Source: Roseimaritima multifibrata
Lineage (GTDB): Bacteria; Planctomycetota; Planctomycetia; Pirellulales; Pirellulaceae
Assembly (NCBI RefSeq): GCF_007741495.1
Contig: NZ_CP036262.1
Coordinates: 3,782,001-3,846,000 of the forward strand
Reading direction: 5' to 3'
DNA: 64,000 nucleotides
A program made the translations under genes and the position numbers. The notes beneath the pieces are model-generated. The model was not told the origin of the DNA, did no database searches, and was given only the letters and a program-made list of their open reading frames with translations. This document shows, one piece after another, positions 29,076 through 38,809 of the stretch. Position 1 is the stretch's first letter. Each line of letters opens with the position of its first letter.

Positions 29076-30215
29076 GTGAGTACGGTTGCCGATTCGGATA
29101 CCCTACACCCGCTTGCCCCCTACAAGTCGTTAGAAAATGACACGCTTCGCGACCGAATCGAAGCGGTACGCAAGGAATTGGGAGAGCGACTGTTGATTTT
29201 GGGGCACCACTATCAGCAGGACGAAGTGATCGCACACTGCGACCTCCGGGGCGACAGTTATCAGCTAAGCCAAATGGCGTCTGCCAGTGAAAAATGCGAG
29301 CAAATTGTATTTTGCGGCGTTCACTTTATGGCCGAAACAGCCGACATCCTGGCCAATCGTCCAGAACGTTTGAAGAGTCGCGACCAACGCCGTGTCCCTG
29401 TGATCCTGCCTGACCTGGCAGCGGGCTGCTCGATGGCTGACATGGCCGCGATCAATCAGGTCGACGCCGCCTGGGAAGACATGGGCGAAGTGATCGACAC
29501 CAGCGAAGTCATCCCGGTAACCTACATCAACAGCGCCGCCAGCCTAAAAGCATTTTGCGGGCGGAACGGCGGAATTGTTTGCACAAGCAGCAATGCCAAA
29601 GCGGTTCTGGAATGGGCTTTTGAACGAGGCAAGCGAGTCTTCTTTTTCCCGGATCAACACCTCGGACGAAACACTGCCCTGAAAATGGGAATCGATGTCG
29701 AGCAGATGCCGGTTTGGGATCCGTACGCGATGGAACTTGGTGGGATCACCGAATCCGCCCTCGAAAATAGCCGAGTCATCCTCTGGAAAGGGCACTGCAG
29801 CGTCCACCAGATGTTCCGCCCAGAACATGTTCATCAATTTCGGGAGCAACATCCTGGTATTCAAATCTTGGTGCACCCCGAATGCCCGCGCGAAGTCAAC
29901 GATTTGGCCGACATATCGGGAAGCACCGGGGCGATCATCCAAGCGGTGAAATCCAGCCCCGCGGGAACGAAATGGGCGATTGGTACTGAATTGCATCTGG
30001 TCAATCGCCTGAAGGCGGAGCATCCGGAACAGGAGATTCATTTTCTCTCGCCGGTGCTTTGCATGTGTGCCACGATGTACCGAATCGACCTAGCCCACTT
30101 GGCTTGGTGCCTGGAAAATCTCCGCGACGGGCATCCGGTCAATGTTATCTCAGTCGATGACGATACGAGTGCCTGGAGTCTAGTGGCCCTGGAACGGATG
30201 CTTGCCGTCAAGTAA
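29076..30215 (+). CDS. nadA: Quinolinate synthase NadA
   Basis: 379 residues starting at GTG 29076, with GGAG suitably placed upstream. It condenses iminoaspartate with dihydroxyacetone phosphate to quinolinate in NAD synthesis. The 4Fe-4S ligands are Cys118 (AAGCSMAD), Cys241 (KGHCSVHQMF) and one of Cys329/331 (LCMCATM). Other blocks include ILGHHYQQDEV, CGVHFMAETA, TYINSAASLKA and HPECPREV. No nadB or nadC is adjacent. hisA follows after 41 bp and may share the transcript. Confidence 0.96.
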   Translation: MSTVADSDTLHPLAPYKSLENDTLRDRIEAVRKELGERLLILGHHYQQDEVIAHCDLRGDSYQLSQMASASEKCEQIVFCGVHFMAETADILANRPERLKSRDQRRVPVILPDLAAGCSMADMAAINQVDAAWEDMGEVIDTSEVIPVTYINSAASLKAFCGRNGGIVCTSSNAKAVLEWAFERGKRVFFFPDQHLGRNTALKMGIDVEQMPVWDPYAMELGGITESALENSRVILWKGHCSVHQMFRPEHVHQFREQHPGIQILVHPECPREVNDLADISGSTGAIIQAVKSSPAGTKWAIGTELHLVNRLKAEHPEQEIHFLSPVLCMCATMYRIDLAHLAWCLENLRDGHPVNVISVDDDTSAWSLVALERMLAVK

Positions 30216-30256
30216 CCTGTTCGCTTTCGATCGTTCATTTAACATGGAAAGCGACT

Positions 30257-30982
30257 GTGGAAATCTGGCCAGCAATTGACCTGCGTCGCGGCCGCTGCGT
30301 GCGACTGCAACAGGGCGACTACGACCGAGAGACTGTATTCGGAGACGATCCAGCCGCGATCGCCAAACAATGGGTCGATGCGGGAGCAAAACGTCTCCAC
30401 TTGGTCGACCTGGATGCAGCTCGAGGCGACGATCCCTCCCAAAATTTGGCGGCCGTCCGCTCCATCATCGAATCGATCGACGTCCCTTGCCAATTAGGCG
30501 GTGGCGTCCGAGACGAGGATACGATCGAAACGCTACTAGCGTTGGGATTGGCCCGTCTGGTGGTCGGCAGTGCAGCTCTAAAGCAGCCCGCTTGGTTCGC
30601 CGAAATGTGCGATGCCCATCCGGGGAAACTGGCTGCCGGTATCGACGCACGCAACGGAATGGTCGCAACCGACGGTTGGCTGGAAACAAGTTCCACCCCC
30701 GCGATCACGCTAGCCCAGGACCTCCGCGCACGCACCCAGAATATCGCGGCGGTTATCTATACCGACATCGCCAAAGACGGCATGCTGCAAGGTCCTAACC
30801 TTGAGGGGCTGATCGAAATGGCGAACGCAACCGACATCCCGTTGGTAGCCAGTGGCGGAGTGACCACCATGGCCGATGTCCAAGCTTTGGTAGACGCAGA
30901 AATGCCAGCAGCCATCATCGGCAGAGCCCTCTACGACGGGCACCTCGATCTGGCAGCCGTTCTAGAACTAGCCAACGATTAA
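30257..30982 (+). CDS. hisA: Phosphoribosylformimino-5-aminoimidazole carboxamide ribotide isomerase HisA
   Basis: 241 residues with a GTG start. The (beta-alpha)8 barrel has the catalytic Asp8 in PAIDLRRGRCVRL, the phosphate-binding loops GGGVRDEDTIE and ASGGVTTMADV, and the second acid in YTDIAKDGML. It catalyses the Amadori isomerisation in histidine synthesis. No other his gene is present, so the pathway is scattered, as is usual in planctomycetes. Confidence 0.95.
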   Translation: MEIWPAIDLRRGRCVRLQQGDYDRETVFGDDPAAIAKQWVDAGAKRLHLVDLDAARGDDPSQNLAAVRSIIESIDVPCQLGGGVRDEDTIETLLALGLARLVVGSAALKQPAWFAEMCDAHPGKLAAGIDARNGMVATDGWLETSSTPAITLAQDLRARTQNIAAVIYTDIAKDGMLQGPNLEGLIEMANATDIPLVASGGVTTMADVQALVDAEMPAAIIGRALYDGHLDLAAVLELAND

Positions 30983-31070
30983 TCGCACCAGTCGTATGGA
31001 CATGCGAGTAAGGCTACCTGCAAAACAAAGCATCTGCAGTGAGCCCGCAATCTAGCGCAGGAACTTTTAT

Positions 31071-31378
31071 AGCCCGGAGGGCGGCAGATACTTGCCGTTG
31101 TCGTAAGCCAACGGAAACCTAGCGTGCGTGCCCACGAAAGCCCAGCGGGCGACAGACAATGGTGGTTTTCTGTCGCCCGCTGGGCTTTCCTTTTCGCAAT
31201 CCCCACTCCGGCGGCTCGCACCGCCGGCAAGTATCTGCCGCCCTCCGGGCTACCTGTTCACTCGGCCCCATGTAGACACGACGCGAAAGAATCCACCCCG
31301 GATCTCGACTGACATTCACCAATGCCGTGTCGGTCTGCAGCGCGACCATTTCTCCGCAACATGCGCAGGCACCGCGCC
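31071..31378. repeat. Palindromic block, copy A of a tandem duplication
   Basis: Outer arms of 27 bp: AGCCCGGAGGGCGGCAGATA... at 31071-31097 and its complement at 31225-31251. They enclose a second hairpin with arms AAAGCCCAGCGGGCGACAGA and TCTGTCGCCCGCTGGGCTTT (about 31138-31188). A further ~127 bp to 31378 is also shared with copy B. No gene. Confidence 0.85.
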
Positions 31379-31444
31379 GAAGGAAAGGGGTCAGGAGCCG
31401 TTTAGGTTCACACCGCGAAAAAACGTCCTTAGTGCAGTGCTTTG

Positions 31445-31750
31445 AGCCCGGAGGGCGGCAGATACTTGCCGTTGGCGTAAGCCAACGGAAACCAAGCGTG
31501 TGAGCGCATGAAAGCCCAGCGGGCGACAGACAACGGTGGTTTTCTGTCGCCCGCTGGGCTTTCCTTTTCACGTTACCCACTCCGGCGGTTCGCACCGCCG
31601 GCAAGTATCTGCCGCCCTCCGGGCTACCTGTTCACGCGGACCTATGTAGACGCGACACGAAAGAATCCGCCCCGAATCTCGACTGACATTCACCAATGCC
31701 GTATCGGTCTGCAAAGCGACCATTTCTCCGCCACATGCGCAGGCACCGCG
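31445..31750. repeat. Palindromic block, copy B of a tandem duplication
   Basis: Near-identical to copy A in the same order and orientation, from AGCCCGGAGG at 31445 to AGGCACCGCG at 31750, with scattered substitutions that mostly keep the pairing. The two copies are separated by 66 bp of unrelated sequence. A third, partial and inverted copy lies at 53240-53369. Confidence 0.85.
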
Positions 31751-31782
31751 AAAACCTCGATGCTGCGAAAATCGCGTACCGC

Positions 31783-32982
31783 TTACGTCGTATACAGCGA
31801 ATTGAAATCGACGTAAGCATTGGTCAAATCGCTTGCCCAAAATTCGGCTTCGCCGGAGCCACTCCCGACGGTCAGATCAAGCTTGACCGACTTGGAATCT
31901 TTCATCGCTTTGCTGAGCGCCGCAGCATCGAATTTCAGAGGTTGGCCGGCTTCAAAAACGGCTTGCCCGAGGATGCTTAAACAGGTTTTGTTCACTTCAA
32001 TTTTAGGACCCGCGTATCCAGCGGCTGAAACGATTCGTCCCCAATTCGGATCGCCACCGGTGATCGCTGTTTTGACCAGCGGACTTGCACAGACGACTCG
32101 AGCAATCTGTTCCGCGTCGTCCGTCGATTGGGCTCCGCGAACGCTTAAGTGCATGATCCGCAACGCTCCTTCGCCGTCAGCAGGCAACTGCTTGGCCAGC
32201 TGAATACAAAGGGATTCCAATGCGGCTTGAAATGCAGCGAAGTCGTCACCGGACAAAGTCTCTGCTTCGTTGGCTGCCAACAAAACGACCGTATCGTTTG
32301 TGCTGGTGTGCCCGTCGACGCTGACTCGATTGAAACTCCGGTCGCAGGCGACCGAAAGCGACTGCTGGGCATCCGCGGTCGTCAACGGTGCATCGGTGGT
32401 GATCGTCGCCAACATGGTAGCCATGTTGGGAGCGATCATTCCCGCTCCCTTCGCCATTCCGACGATCCGATAACGATGCGTCCCGATCTTAAAATCGACC
32501 GCGGCAACTTTCCGCCCTTGGTCCGTCGTCAGAATCGCGTCGGCGGCGGCCTGAAAACCGTCCGCGCCGTGACTCAGCACGTCCCCAGCTGCGGTGACTC
32601 CGCTTTGAATCTTTGCCATCGGCATCGGATGCCCGATAATCCCGGTACTCATGACGAGTACCGATTGAACGTCAGCGTCGATCGCATCGGCGGCCCACTG
32701 GGTCATCTGAGCCGCGTCGCGATCTCCTTGTTCGCCGGTACAAGCGTTGGCGTTACCACTGTTAATCACAACCGCACGCACGTTCGCCGAAGGCGTCCGC
32801 GAGCGACTGAGGACCACCGGTGCGGCCACCACTTGGTTGGTTGTGTAAACCGCTGCGGCGACCGCCGGACGATCCGAAACAATCAATGCAAGATCGGGAC
32901 GACCGCTCTTCTTAATGCCACAGGTCACCCCGGCATATCGATAGCCAGTCGGCAAATCATCTGCTTGTACCGCGGTACTCAT
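31783..32982 (-). CDS. argJ: Bifunctional glutamate N-acetyltransferase / ornithine acetyltransferase ArgJ
   Basis: 399 residues from the ATG at 32982. ArgJ recycles the acetyl group between N-acetylornithine and glutamate in arginine synthesis. It is made as a precursor and cleaves itself before the nucleophilic Thr in GMIAPNMATMLATI. INSGNANACTG, GHTSTNDTV and GDPNWGRI are family blocks. The ATG lies one base after the stop of the upstream phosphofructokinase gene (TGA-G-ATG), so translation is probably coupled. Confidence 0.94.
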   Translation of the reverse strand: MSTAVQADDLPTGYRYAGVTCGIKKSGRPDLALIVSDRPAVAAAVYTTNQVVAAPVVLSRSRTPSANVRAVVINSGNANACTGEQGDRDAAQMTQWAADAIDADVQSVLVMSTGIIGHPMPMAKIQSGVTAAGDVLSHGADGFQAAADAILTTDQGRKVAAVDFKIGTHRYRIVGMAKGAGMIAPNMATMLATITTDAPLTTADAQQSLSVACDRSFNRVSVDGHTSTNDTVVLLAANEAETLSGDDFAAFQAALESLCIQLAKQLPADGEGALRIMHLSVRGAQSTDDAEQIARVVCASPLVKTAITGGDPNWGRIVSAAGYAGPKIEVNKTCLSILGQAVFEAGQPLKFDAAALSKAMKDSKSVKLDLTVGSGSGEAEFWASDLTNAYVDFNSLYTT

Positions 32983-32983
32983 C

Positions 32984-34267
32984 TCAGCTATCAACACAGG
33001 TTTCGAGGAATCGAGCCAATCGATGGAAGTCACTCTTCGGATCAATAAAGCGAACTTTGGTGACCAATGTCTGAGGATCGATCAATTCGGTAAACGGAAC
33101 GAACTTCAGATCGAACTGCCGTTCCACCGAAACCATCACCCCGTTCAATTTTTCTTCAACCAAAGCACGGTAAGCTCCGACTCCCAACTGGGCTCCAAGG
33201 ATCACGTCAAACGCGATCGGAGGTGCACAACGTGATTCGTACCCCATCTGCAAACCGTTGACCTTGCGGTTCCGACCGGTTCGTTCGGTGTATCGTTTGG
33301 AAAGCAACGCCGCAATCATCTGCCCAAGGTTTAGGGAAGAGATATTGATATGACCGTGGTCGTCGCGATCGATACCATCCAGGTGAGTGGAAGGCAGGAA
33401 TTCTGCCAACCCTTCAGCGATCACGATTGTGCCATATTCACGACCTTCACGTTCACGGGCCAGCATCATGTCGACCATACGATCGATAACACGATCCATA
33501 GCCATGACTTTACGAGTTTCGCCGGTTTCGGCGTTGACGACTTCTTCTTTGGCCAACGCTCCGGTAACGTCTTCGACGCTTAATACCATGCTTGCTTCAC
33601 CAGCGATCGCAGCACCGTATGCCAACCAACCGGCACTACGTCCCATCGCTTCACAGATGAAGTACGACCGGCCTGCCGAAGCGTCAAAGTTAAGATTGCG
33701 AATTTCTTCGGCGAGGGTTTCGACCGCGGTGAAATAACCGAACGTGAAATCGATTCCCGTGTAATCGTTATCGATGGTTTTTGGCAGGTGAACGATTGGG
33801 AACCGGCGAGCCGATTCAGGCAAATTGTCCTGGAACAATTTCAGTTTGTTAGCCGTTTTCAGCGTGTCGTCTCCGCCGATCGAAATCAGTGCATCGACTT
33901 CCAAAGAGCAAAGCCCTTCGTAGACGCGGCGAAGCGGTGCAACCAATTCGGGATCTTCAAGATGTTCGGGACTGCTAACGTGTTTCCCGGGGTTGGTACG
34001 GGCCGTGCCGATCATAATTCCACGACTGGTCCGCGAATGGGTCAGTGTTTCGTGGGTAAATCGCAGGTAATCCGCTCCCTCTTGCAAAGGCCCCGCAGCG
34101 GTGTACTCGGCCAAGCGACTGTAACCGTGCTTGATGCCAAAAACCTGAGCACCTTCCTCTAGAAACGAGAACGCTGCGGTCGAGATAACCGCATTGGCTC
34201 CTGGTGCCGGCCCGCCTGCGAAAAGAATGGCGACTCGTCGAATATCTAGATTGTGTTTGTCTGCCAT
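32984..34267 (-). CDS. pfp: Pyrophosphate-dependent 6-phosphofructokinase
   Basis: 427 residues from the ATG at 34267. LFAGGPAPGAN binds phosphate; the GGDDT motif (131-135) has Asp where ATP enzymes have Gly, and PKTIDND (162-168) is the PPi-type active-site sequence. It interconverts fructose 6-phosphate and fructose 1,6-bisphosphate with pyrophosphate. MGRSAGWLAYGAAI and ESRCAPPIAFDVILG are further family blocks. argJ follows with a one-base gap. Confidence 0.93.
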   Translation of the reverse strand: MADKHNLDIRRVAILFAGGPAPGANAVISTAAFSFLEEGAQVFGIKHGYSRLAEYTAAGPLQEGADYLRFTHETLTHSRTSRGIMIGTARTNPGKHVSSPEHLEDPELVAPLRRVYEGLCSLEVDALISIGGDDTLKTANKLKLFQDNLPESARRFPIVHLPKTIDNDYTGIDFTFGYFTAVETLAEEIRNLNFDASAGRSYFICEAMGRSAGWLAYGAAIAGEASMVLSVEDVTGALAKEEVVNAETGETRKVMAMDRVIDRMVDMMLAREREGREYGTIVIAEGLAEFLPSTHLDGIDRDDHGHINISSLNLGQMIAALLSKRYTERTGRNRKVNGLQMGYESRCAPPIAFDVILGAQLGVGAYRALVEEKLNGVMVSVERQFDLKFVPFTELIDPQTLVTKVRFIDPKSDFHRLARFLETCVDS

Positions 34268-34597
34268 AATTCTCAAAACCCTTATTTTGTATTCTCAAGT
34301 TAAACCAGATCAGCCGTGGCCGTTTTGCCTCTTTCCCTTGGGATTCCCGTAGAAAAGCAGAAAACGGATCCGACAGACGATACTGCATTGGAGCAAATTT
34401 TAGAGGGTCAACGGAAAAATCCTAGACGGGTTCCCGGAGACCTACCGCGGCATGGCACCTTGACGAACTGGGAACACCAGTTTTCGGCCGTACCAGAATT
34501 GGAAACGCACACGTCGTTTCCAGTCGCAATACGCCGGCCCTTCCGATGGAGGCAGGAAACCTCACAACGAATACCGGCATGTTATCAAGCGGGCCGA
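34268..34597. other. Intergenic region, no gene called
   Basis: It lies upstream of the minus-strand pfp-argJ pair and beyond the stop of the FHA gene. A plus-strand open frame of 100 codons (34316-34618) overlaps the FHA gene and has no recognisable domain, so it is not called. The pfp promoter should lie here. Confidence 0.4.
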
Positions 34598-37500
34598 TTA
34601 GCTGACGGAAGCTGGTGAAGACGGTTCATCGTCTTCAATAGCTGTCAGGGCCTGCTGAAGATCATCCCCTTCACGCTTGTCGGATCGAGCTTTCAGGTTC
34701 TCCAGTTCAGCCGTCTGACGAGCATTCCGAAGTTCCAATTGCAACCCAGAGTGGACTCGGATCGCTTCCCAAATCCAAAAACCGGCTAACAAAAACAGGC
34801 AGCCCGAAGCCATCAATTGCCAGTTCAATCCAAAGCGACTGACGACTAAAAAGATCATGCCGCCAACAAATCCGCCAGCGGCCATTGCGAACTTTCGAAT
34901 CACATTCGAATGAATCTGTTGCCGAACGCTACGTTGAATCGCGTCTCGAGCCGAAACGTTTGCAAGCTCACGCATCGCCGCCAGATTGCTCGTTCGCTCG
35001 GGAGCCTGAGAGCGAGGGATGTAGGGCGAGTCGGGATCAAGAGGCGTATCATCTTTTGCAAGTTCCGCGGTCAACGCTTCCATCTCTTCAGCCGCCACGC
35101 TTTTAACCGCAGCAACAGGAGCCGCCACGACCGCTGGTGCTCCACCTTCATTCGAATCCCCACGTCCCTGAACGCGTTGCAACAAACGGTTCATGTAGGC
35201 TTCGATCGAATCGTCATCAACCATCTCTGCCGATTCCGGAGCACCACTGCTAGCCGGCGTGGGCTGAACCGCGGGCGCCACAGTCGCTGGTTTGTCGGAA
35301 GCTTCCTCAGCCGATTCGGACTCCAAACGTTTCTTATAAGCCTCATAAGAATCGTCCTCGTCCATCCCAGATGAATCCGACTCCAGACTCCTGCCCTCAT
35401 CCAAGGAATCTAGAGACGACAATCCGCTGTCAGCACTGGCATGGTCGTTACTTGCATAATCTTCGCTGGAGTAAGCGTCTGCTGGTTCGGAAGAAACTTC
35501 GTCGCCATCCCCCAAATCGGAAATGCCCGAACCGCGACCGACAATCGAATTCATCGAATCTTCGTCGGCAAGATGAGTCGCATTCGTATCGTCAAACGCC
35601 GAATACGATTCCCAACCGGATTGCCCTGCATCCAATTCGGCTTCGGGGGATTCGTCTGCGTCACCCGATTCAATTTCCCTCAACAACTGGCTTGCCAAAC
35701 CTCCTGCTTCCACACCCGAATCGGAGACTGAATTTGAATCATCTTCCGTGGCGGAATCCCAAGGATCCATTCCCTCGATATTCGCCATGATCGAAGCGAA
35801 GTCTTGATCTTCGTCGGAATCGGATTCGTCGGCACTCGAATTCGCTTCGTCCTGAATCGGATCCGCGGCCGCATGCCCCCAAGGACCGTTTCCAATTCCC
35901 AACTCGCCTGGATCGTCGGATTGATCCGACTGTTCCGTGTGTCCAAATGGAGATTCCGATCCCGCGAACGAGGCAAACCCATCCTGCTGGTCGATCTCTT
36001 GGGCGTCGGTTCCGAGTTCACCCTCAACGACTTGATCGTCCGTTATTTCCTCGCTGGTCGTTTCCTCGCTGGGCTCACTAAAGGAGGCCCATGGGTTTTC
36101 AGCCAACTCGCTCGCCGCTTCGTCTTCGGCCTGCACCAAATCTTCCGATGGACCTAGATCTTCGGCCCGAACTTCTTCTTCACGACTATCCGAAACCGCA
36201 AACGGTGAAGCATTCGAAAGATCATTCTGGTCGTCGGTTTCATCCGACCACTCAACACTATCATCGCTGCCCTCTAACGATGCGGAATCGATAGGATCGG
36301 CGTCATAGATTTGACCAACAACTGGCTCCGCTTCTTCCTGGTTTATCGCTTCCCAGGCAGACGATTCATCATCACCTAAATGCGATTGTCCCAAGTGGGC
36401 ATCGCCGAATGAGTCAGCAACATCGCCTTCATCATCCGAACCAACAACTGCCTGCGACGCGTCGGGACCGAGGACGTCTCCAAAAGATTCGTCTTCGACG
36501 GTCGAATCGGCTTCTAATGCAGCGGCCGAAAAGCCTGAACCGAGTTCGGCGATTGCGGAGGAGTCCGAATCAGCAGGCTCTTGCCGTTCCTGCGTCTCTG
36601 GGGTTTGGACTTTGTCGTAGGTTGGCCACCCGCTATTAAGCGAATCGAAATCCAACCCTTGCTCGTCATGATGGAAGCCGCTACCCGAATCAGCAGCAGG
36701 CGACTCTTCTCTCGCAGCTTCCAACGCCATCTTCTCGATCGACGCATCCTTTTCGGCGTTTTCACGATCGATCACCTGGTCGACTCGATCGTATTCTTCG
36801 CGAAGCTGCAGAAGTTGCTGCTCGGTCGTTTCCAAACGCTGACGGATCGTTTCGATTTCGTCCGGCGTTGGACGTGTTTCCAGCGTCTGTTCCGCCTGCT
36901 CCAGGTTCTGTTCGGCTTCCAACAGTGCCCGCTTAGTTTCCTGCAAATCCTGATTCAAAGCTTCCGCGGTGGCGTTGCTGTCGGTCAGATTGGCGACTGC
37001 AACGGCCAAATCCTGACTAACCCGCTGCACGTTATCGCGAAGCTCGGCGGCTTCTTGTTCCCAACTTTCACGATCGGTCTGACGCGCTGAATCGGATTGT
37101 TGGACCAGTCCTTCCAAACGCTCGACCGACTGAAATGCCTTCTGGCACTGTTCACGCAACTCTTCTGCTTCACGCCCTGCCTGCTCGACCGATTGCTGCA
37201 AATCATCGATTTGAGTTCGCAACTGGTCGATCAGTGCGGCCTGAGAATTCAGCTGATCCGCTTGCTCGGAAACCGTCGTCTGTGCTTGATCGCGTTCTTC
37301 GACCACCTGCTTCAATTCGGCGGTCAGACGATCGCGTTGGCTGGCGAAATCGCGGCAGGCTTGGTTTGATTTTTCAAGTTGTTCGGTAACCGCATCACAA
37401 CGACGGGTGAGGCTTTCGACGCTGGCGATCGCTTCGGCATGTTCCCGCAGCAGTTCCGCATTGTGCTGACGAGCCGTTGCGAGGTCGCGATTTGCCACCT

Positions 37501-38722
37501 CGGCTGCCGACAAAGCCTTCTCTTTTTCCTCTTGAATTTCTTCGCGTTCGACCTTCAGCACGTCGACTTGCGACGCAAAGGAATCGCGTTCCTGCGCCCG
37601 TGCCTGTGACGTAGCGGTGACGGTCTGCAGATGCTCCGTGACATCCATCAACTGCTGCTGCATTGCAGTGATCGCCGAACTGGTTTGCACACCTTGCTGC
37701 TGTGCATCCTCGAATCGCCGCATGACTTCCGCCAACTGTTTTTCGTGGCGAAGTTCCATCTGAACTCGCTCACCCTCCCACAGTTCTTTCGCAGCGGCCA
37801 CTTGTGCACGACTAGCTGCCTCGTTCGCCTGCAACGTTCGCTTCAGCTCGGCACGCTCCTCTTCAGCTTTTCGGTTGGCAGCCTGCTGCGCGGCACGTTC
37901 CTGTTCGTTACGTTCCTGCTCAGCTTTTCGACTGTCAGCCTGCCGCTGCTCAGCACGTTCCTGCTCAGCACGTTCCTGCTCAGCACGTTCCTGCTCAGCA
38001 CGTTCCTGCTCAGCACGTTCCTGCTCAGCACGTTCCTGCTCAGCACGTTCCTGCTCAGCACGTTCCTGTTCAGCTCGCTCCTGCTCTGCTCGCTCCTGTT
38101 CAGCTCGCTCCTGCTCTGCTCGCTCCTGTTCAGCGTCTCCGTCCTCTGTCCTACCTGAAAAAGCCGATGTTTCGCGACCGGCAAATCGAATTCCATCAGC
38201 GAAAGAGAGACGTGTCGACGATTTATGCTCGACAGGTGTGTCGGACGCATTGCGGTTCGCAACGGCCGACGGCTGCTCATCCGCGGGTACAGCGTCTCCT
38301 CGACTGCCGCCAACATCCCCCAGAAGTTCGAAGTGATAGACTCCCATCCGAACGACATCGCCAGTCTGCAATTCCGCTTCGCTGGTCAGCCTTCCATTCA
38401 GCTCAACCGGAACAGAGTAGGCACGAATGATGGACCGGCCTTGACTGCGCAATAGAACAGCGTGCAGTTCACGCAAAGTCGGATCTTCCAACCGGATCGC
38501 ACATCCCGCACCGTTGCCGAACGTATACCGGGTACCCGACAGACGCATCCGCCGATTTGGGGTTCCCGGGCGGGAGACACGAAACTCCAAGGACTCACTT
38601 TTTGCAAGTGTGGCGGTCCCTTCGTGTTCTTGATCCATGCTCACTTTGCTCTTCCCTGCACTGGCGGCCGACGAAATGTCTCCTCGCGTTACCTGCGTAG
38701 TCTCATCAAGAACTTCGGCCAT
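34598..38722 (-). CDS. Very large FHA-domain, coiled-coil membrane protein
   Basis: 1374 residues. An FHA phosphothreonine-binding domain lies at ~45-135 (RYTFGNGAGCAIRLEDPTLRE..., LNGRLTSEAELQTGDVVRMG). Then come twelve perfect AEQER pentapeptides (residues ~198-257), a long Glu/Gln-rich coiled coil to ~690, and an acidic Ser/Asp/Glu-rich disordered part to ~1230. A conserved-looking basic stretch and two membrane helices near ~1290-1335 (GGFVGGMIFLVVSRFG, LMASGCLFLLAGFWIW) end in a short charged tail. It probably tethers a cytoplasmic phospho-dependent scaffold to the membrane; partners are unknown. No kinase gene is adjacent. Confidence 0.85.
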   Translation of the reverse strand: MAEVLDETTQVTRGDISSAASAGKSKVSMDQEHEGTATLAKSESLEFRVSRPGTPNRRMRLSGTRYTFGNGAGCAIRLEDPTLRELHAVLLRSQGRSIIRAYSVPVELNGRLTSEAELQTGDVVRMGVYHFELLGDVGGSRGDAVPADEQPSAVANRNASDTPVEHKSSTRLSFADGIRFAGRETSAFSGRTEDGDAEQERAEQERAEQERAEQERAEQERAEQERAEQERAEQERAEQERAEQERAEQERAEQERAEQRQADSRKAEQERNEQERAAQQAANRKAEEERAELKRTLQANEAASRAQVAAAKELWEGERVQMELRHEKQLAEVMRRFEDAQQQGVQTSSAITAMQQQLMDVTEHLQTVTATSQARAQERDSFASQVDVLKVEREEIQEEKEKALSAAEVANRDLATARQHNAELLREHAEAIASVESLTRRCDAVTEQLEKSNQACRDFASQRDRLTAELKQVVEERDQAQTTVSEQADQLNSQAALIDQLRTQIDDLQQSVEQAGREAEELREQCQKAFQSVERLEGLVQQSDSARQTDRESWEQEAAELRDNVQRVSQDLAVAVANLTDSNATAEALNQDLQETKRALLEAEQNLEQAEQTLETRPTPDEIETIRQRLETTEQQLLQLREEYDRVDQVIDRENAEKDASIEKMALEAAREESPAADSGSGFHHDEQGLDFDSLNSGWPTYDKVQTPETQERQEPADSDSSAIAELGSGFSAAALEADSTVEDESFGDVLGPDASQAVVGSDDEGDVADSFGDAHLGQSHLGDDESSAWEAINQEEAEPVVGQIYDADPIDSASLEGSDDSVEWSDETDDQNDLSNASPFAVSDSREEEVRAEDLGPSEDLVQAEDEAASELAENPWASFSEPSEETTSEEITDDQVVEGELGTDAQEIDQQDGFASFAGSESPFGHTEQSDQSDDPGELGIGNGPWGHAAADPIQDEANSSADESDSDEDQDFASIMANIEGMDPWDSATEDDSNSVSDSGVEAGGLASQLLREIESGDADESPEAELDAGQSGWESYSAFDDTNATHLADEDSMNSIVGRGSGISDLGDGDEVSSEPADAYSSEDYASNDHASADSGLSSLDSLDEGRSLESDSSGMDEDDSYEAYKKRLESESAEEASDKPATVAPAVQPTPASSGAPESAEMVDDDSIEAYMNRLLQRVQGRGDSNEGGAPAVVAAPVAAVKSVAAEEMEALTAELAKDDTPLDPDSPYIPRSQAPERTSNLAAMRELANVSARDAIQRSVRQQIHSNVIRKFAMAAGGFVGGMIFLVVSRFGLNWQLMASGCLFLLAGFWIWEAIRVHSGLQLELRNARQTAELENLKARSDKREGDDLQQALTAIEDDEPSSPASVS
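37951..38130. repeat. 15-bp coding minisatellite, 12 units
   Basis: Twelve in-frame 15-bp units encode AEQER. The plus strand reads CAGCACGTTCCTGCT. Units 1-7 (37951-38055) are identical, unit 8 differs by one base, and units 9-12 form two copies of a 30-bp higher-order unit. The pattern points to recent slippage or unequal exchange. Confidence 0.95.
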
Positions 38723-38809
38723 CTCCCGTCGGTGGGGTTAGGCAAAAAAGACCCGCGAGGCAAAATCGTCGCAAAGAAAGGGAAGAACGGCCTGCAACGA
38801 CAATGCTAG

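Noticed and set aside
34316-34618. 100-codon plus-strand ORF before the FHA gene end
   Set aside because: Overlaps the 3' end of the FHA gene, no domain and no ribosome binding site.
37631-38158. Plus-strand frame of Leu/Ser/Phe repeats opposite the FHA gene
   Set aside because: The repeats are the complement of the AEQER minisatellite; no ribosome binding site or independent support.
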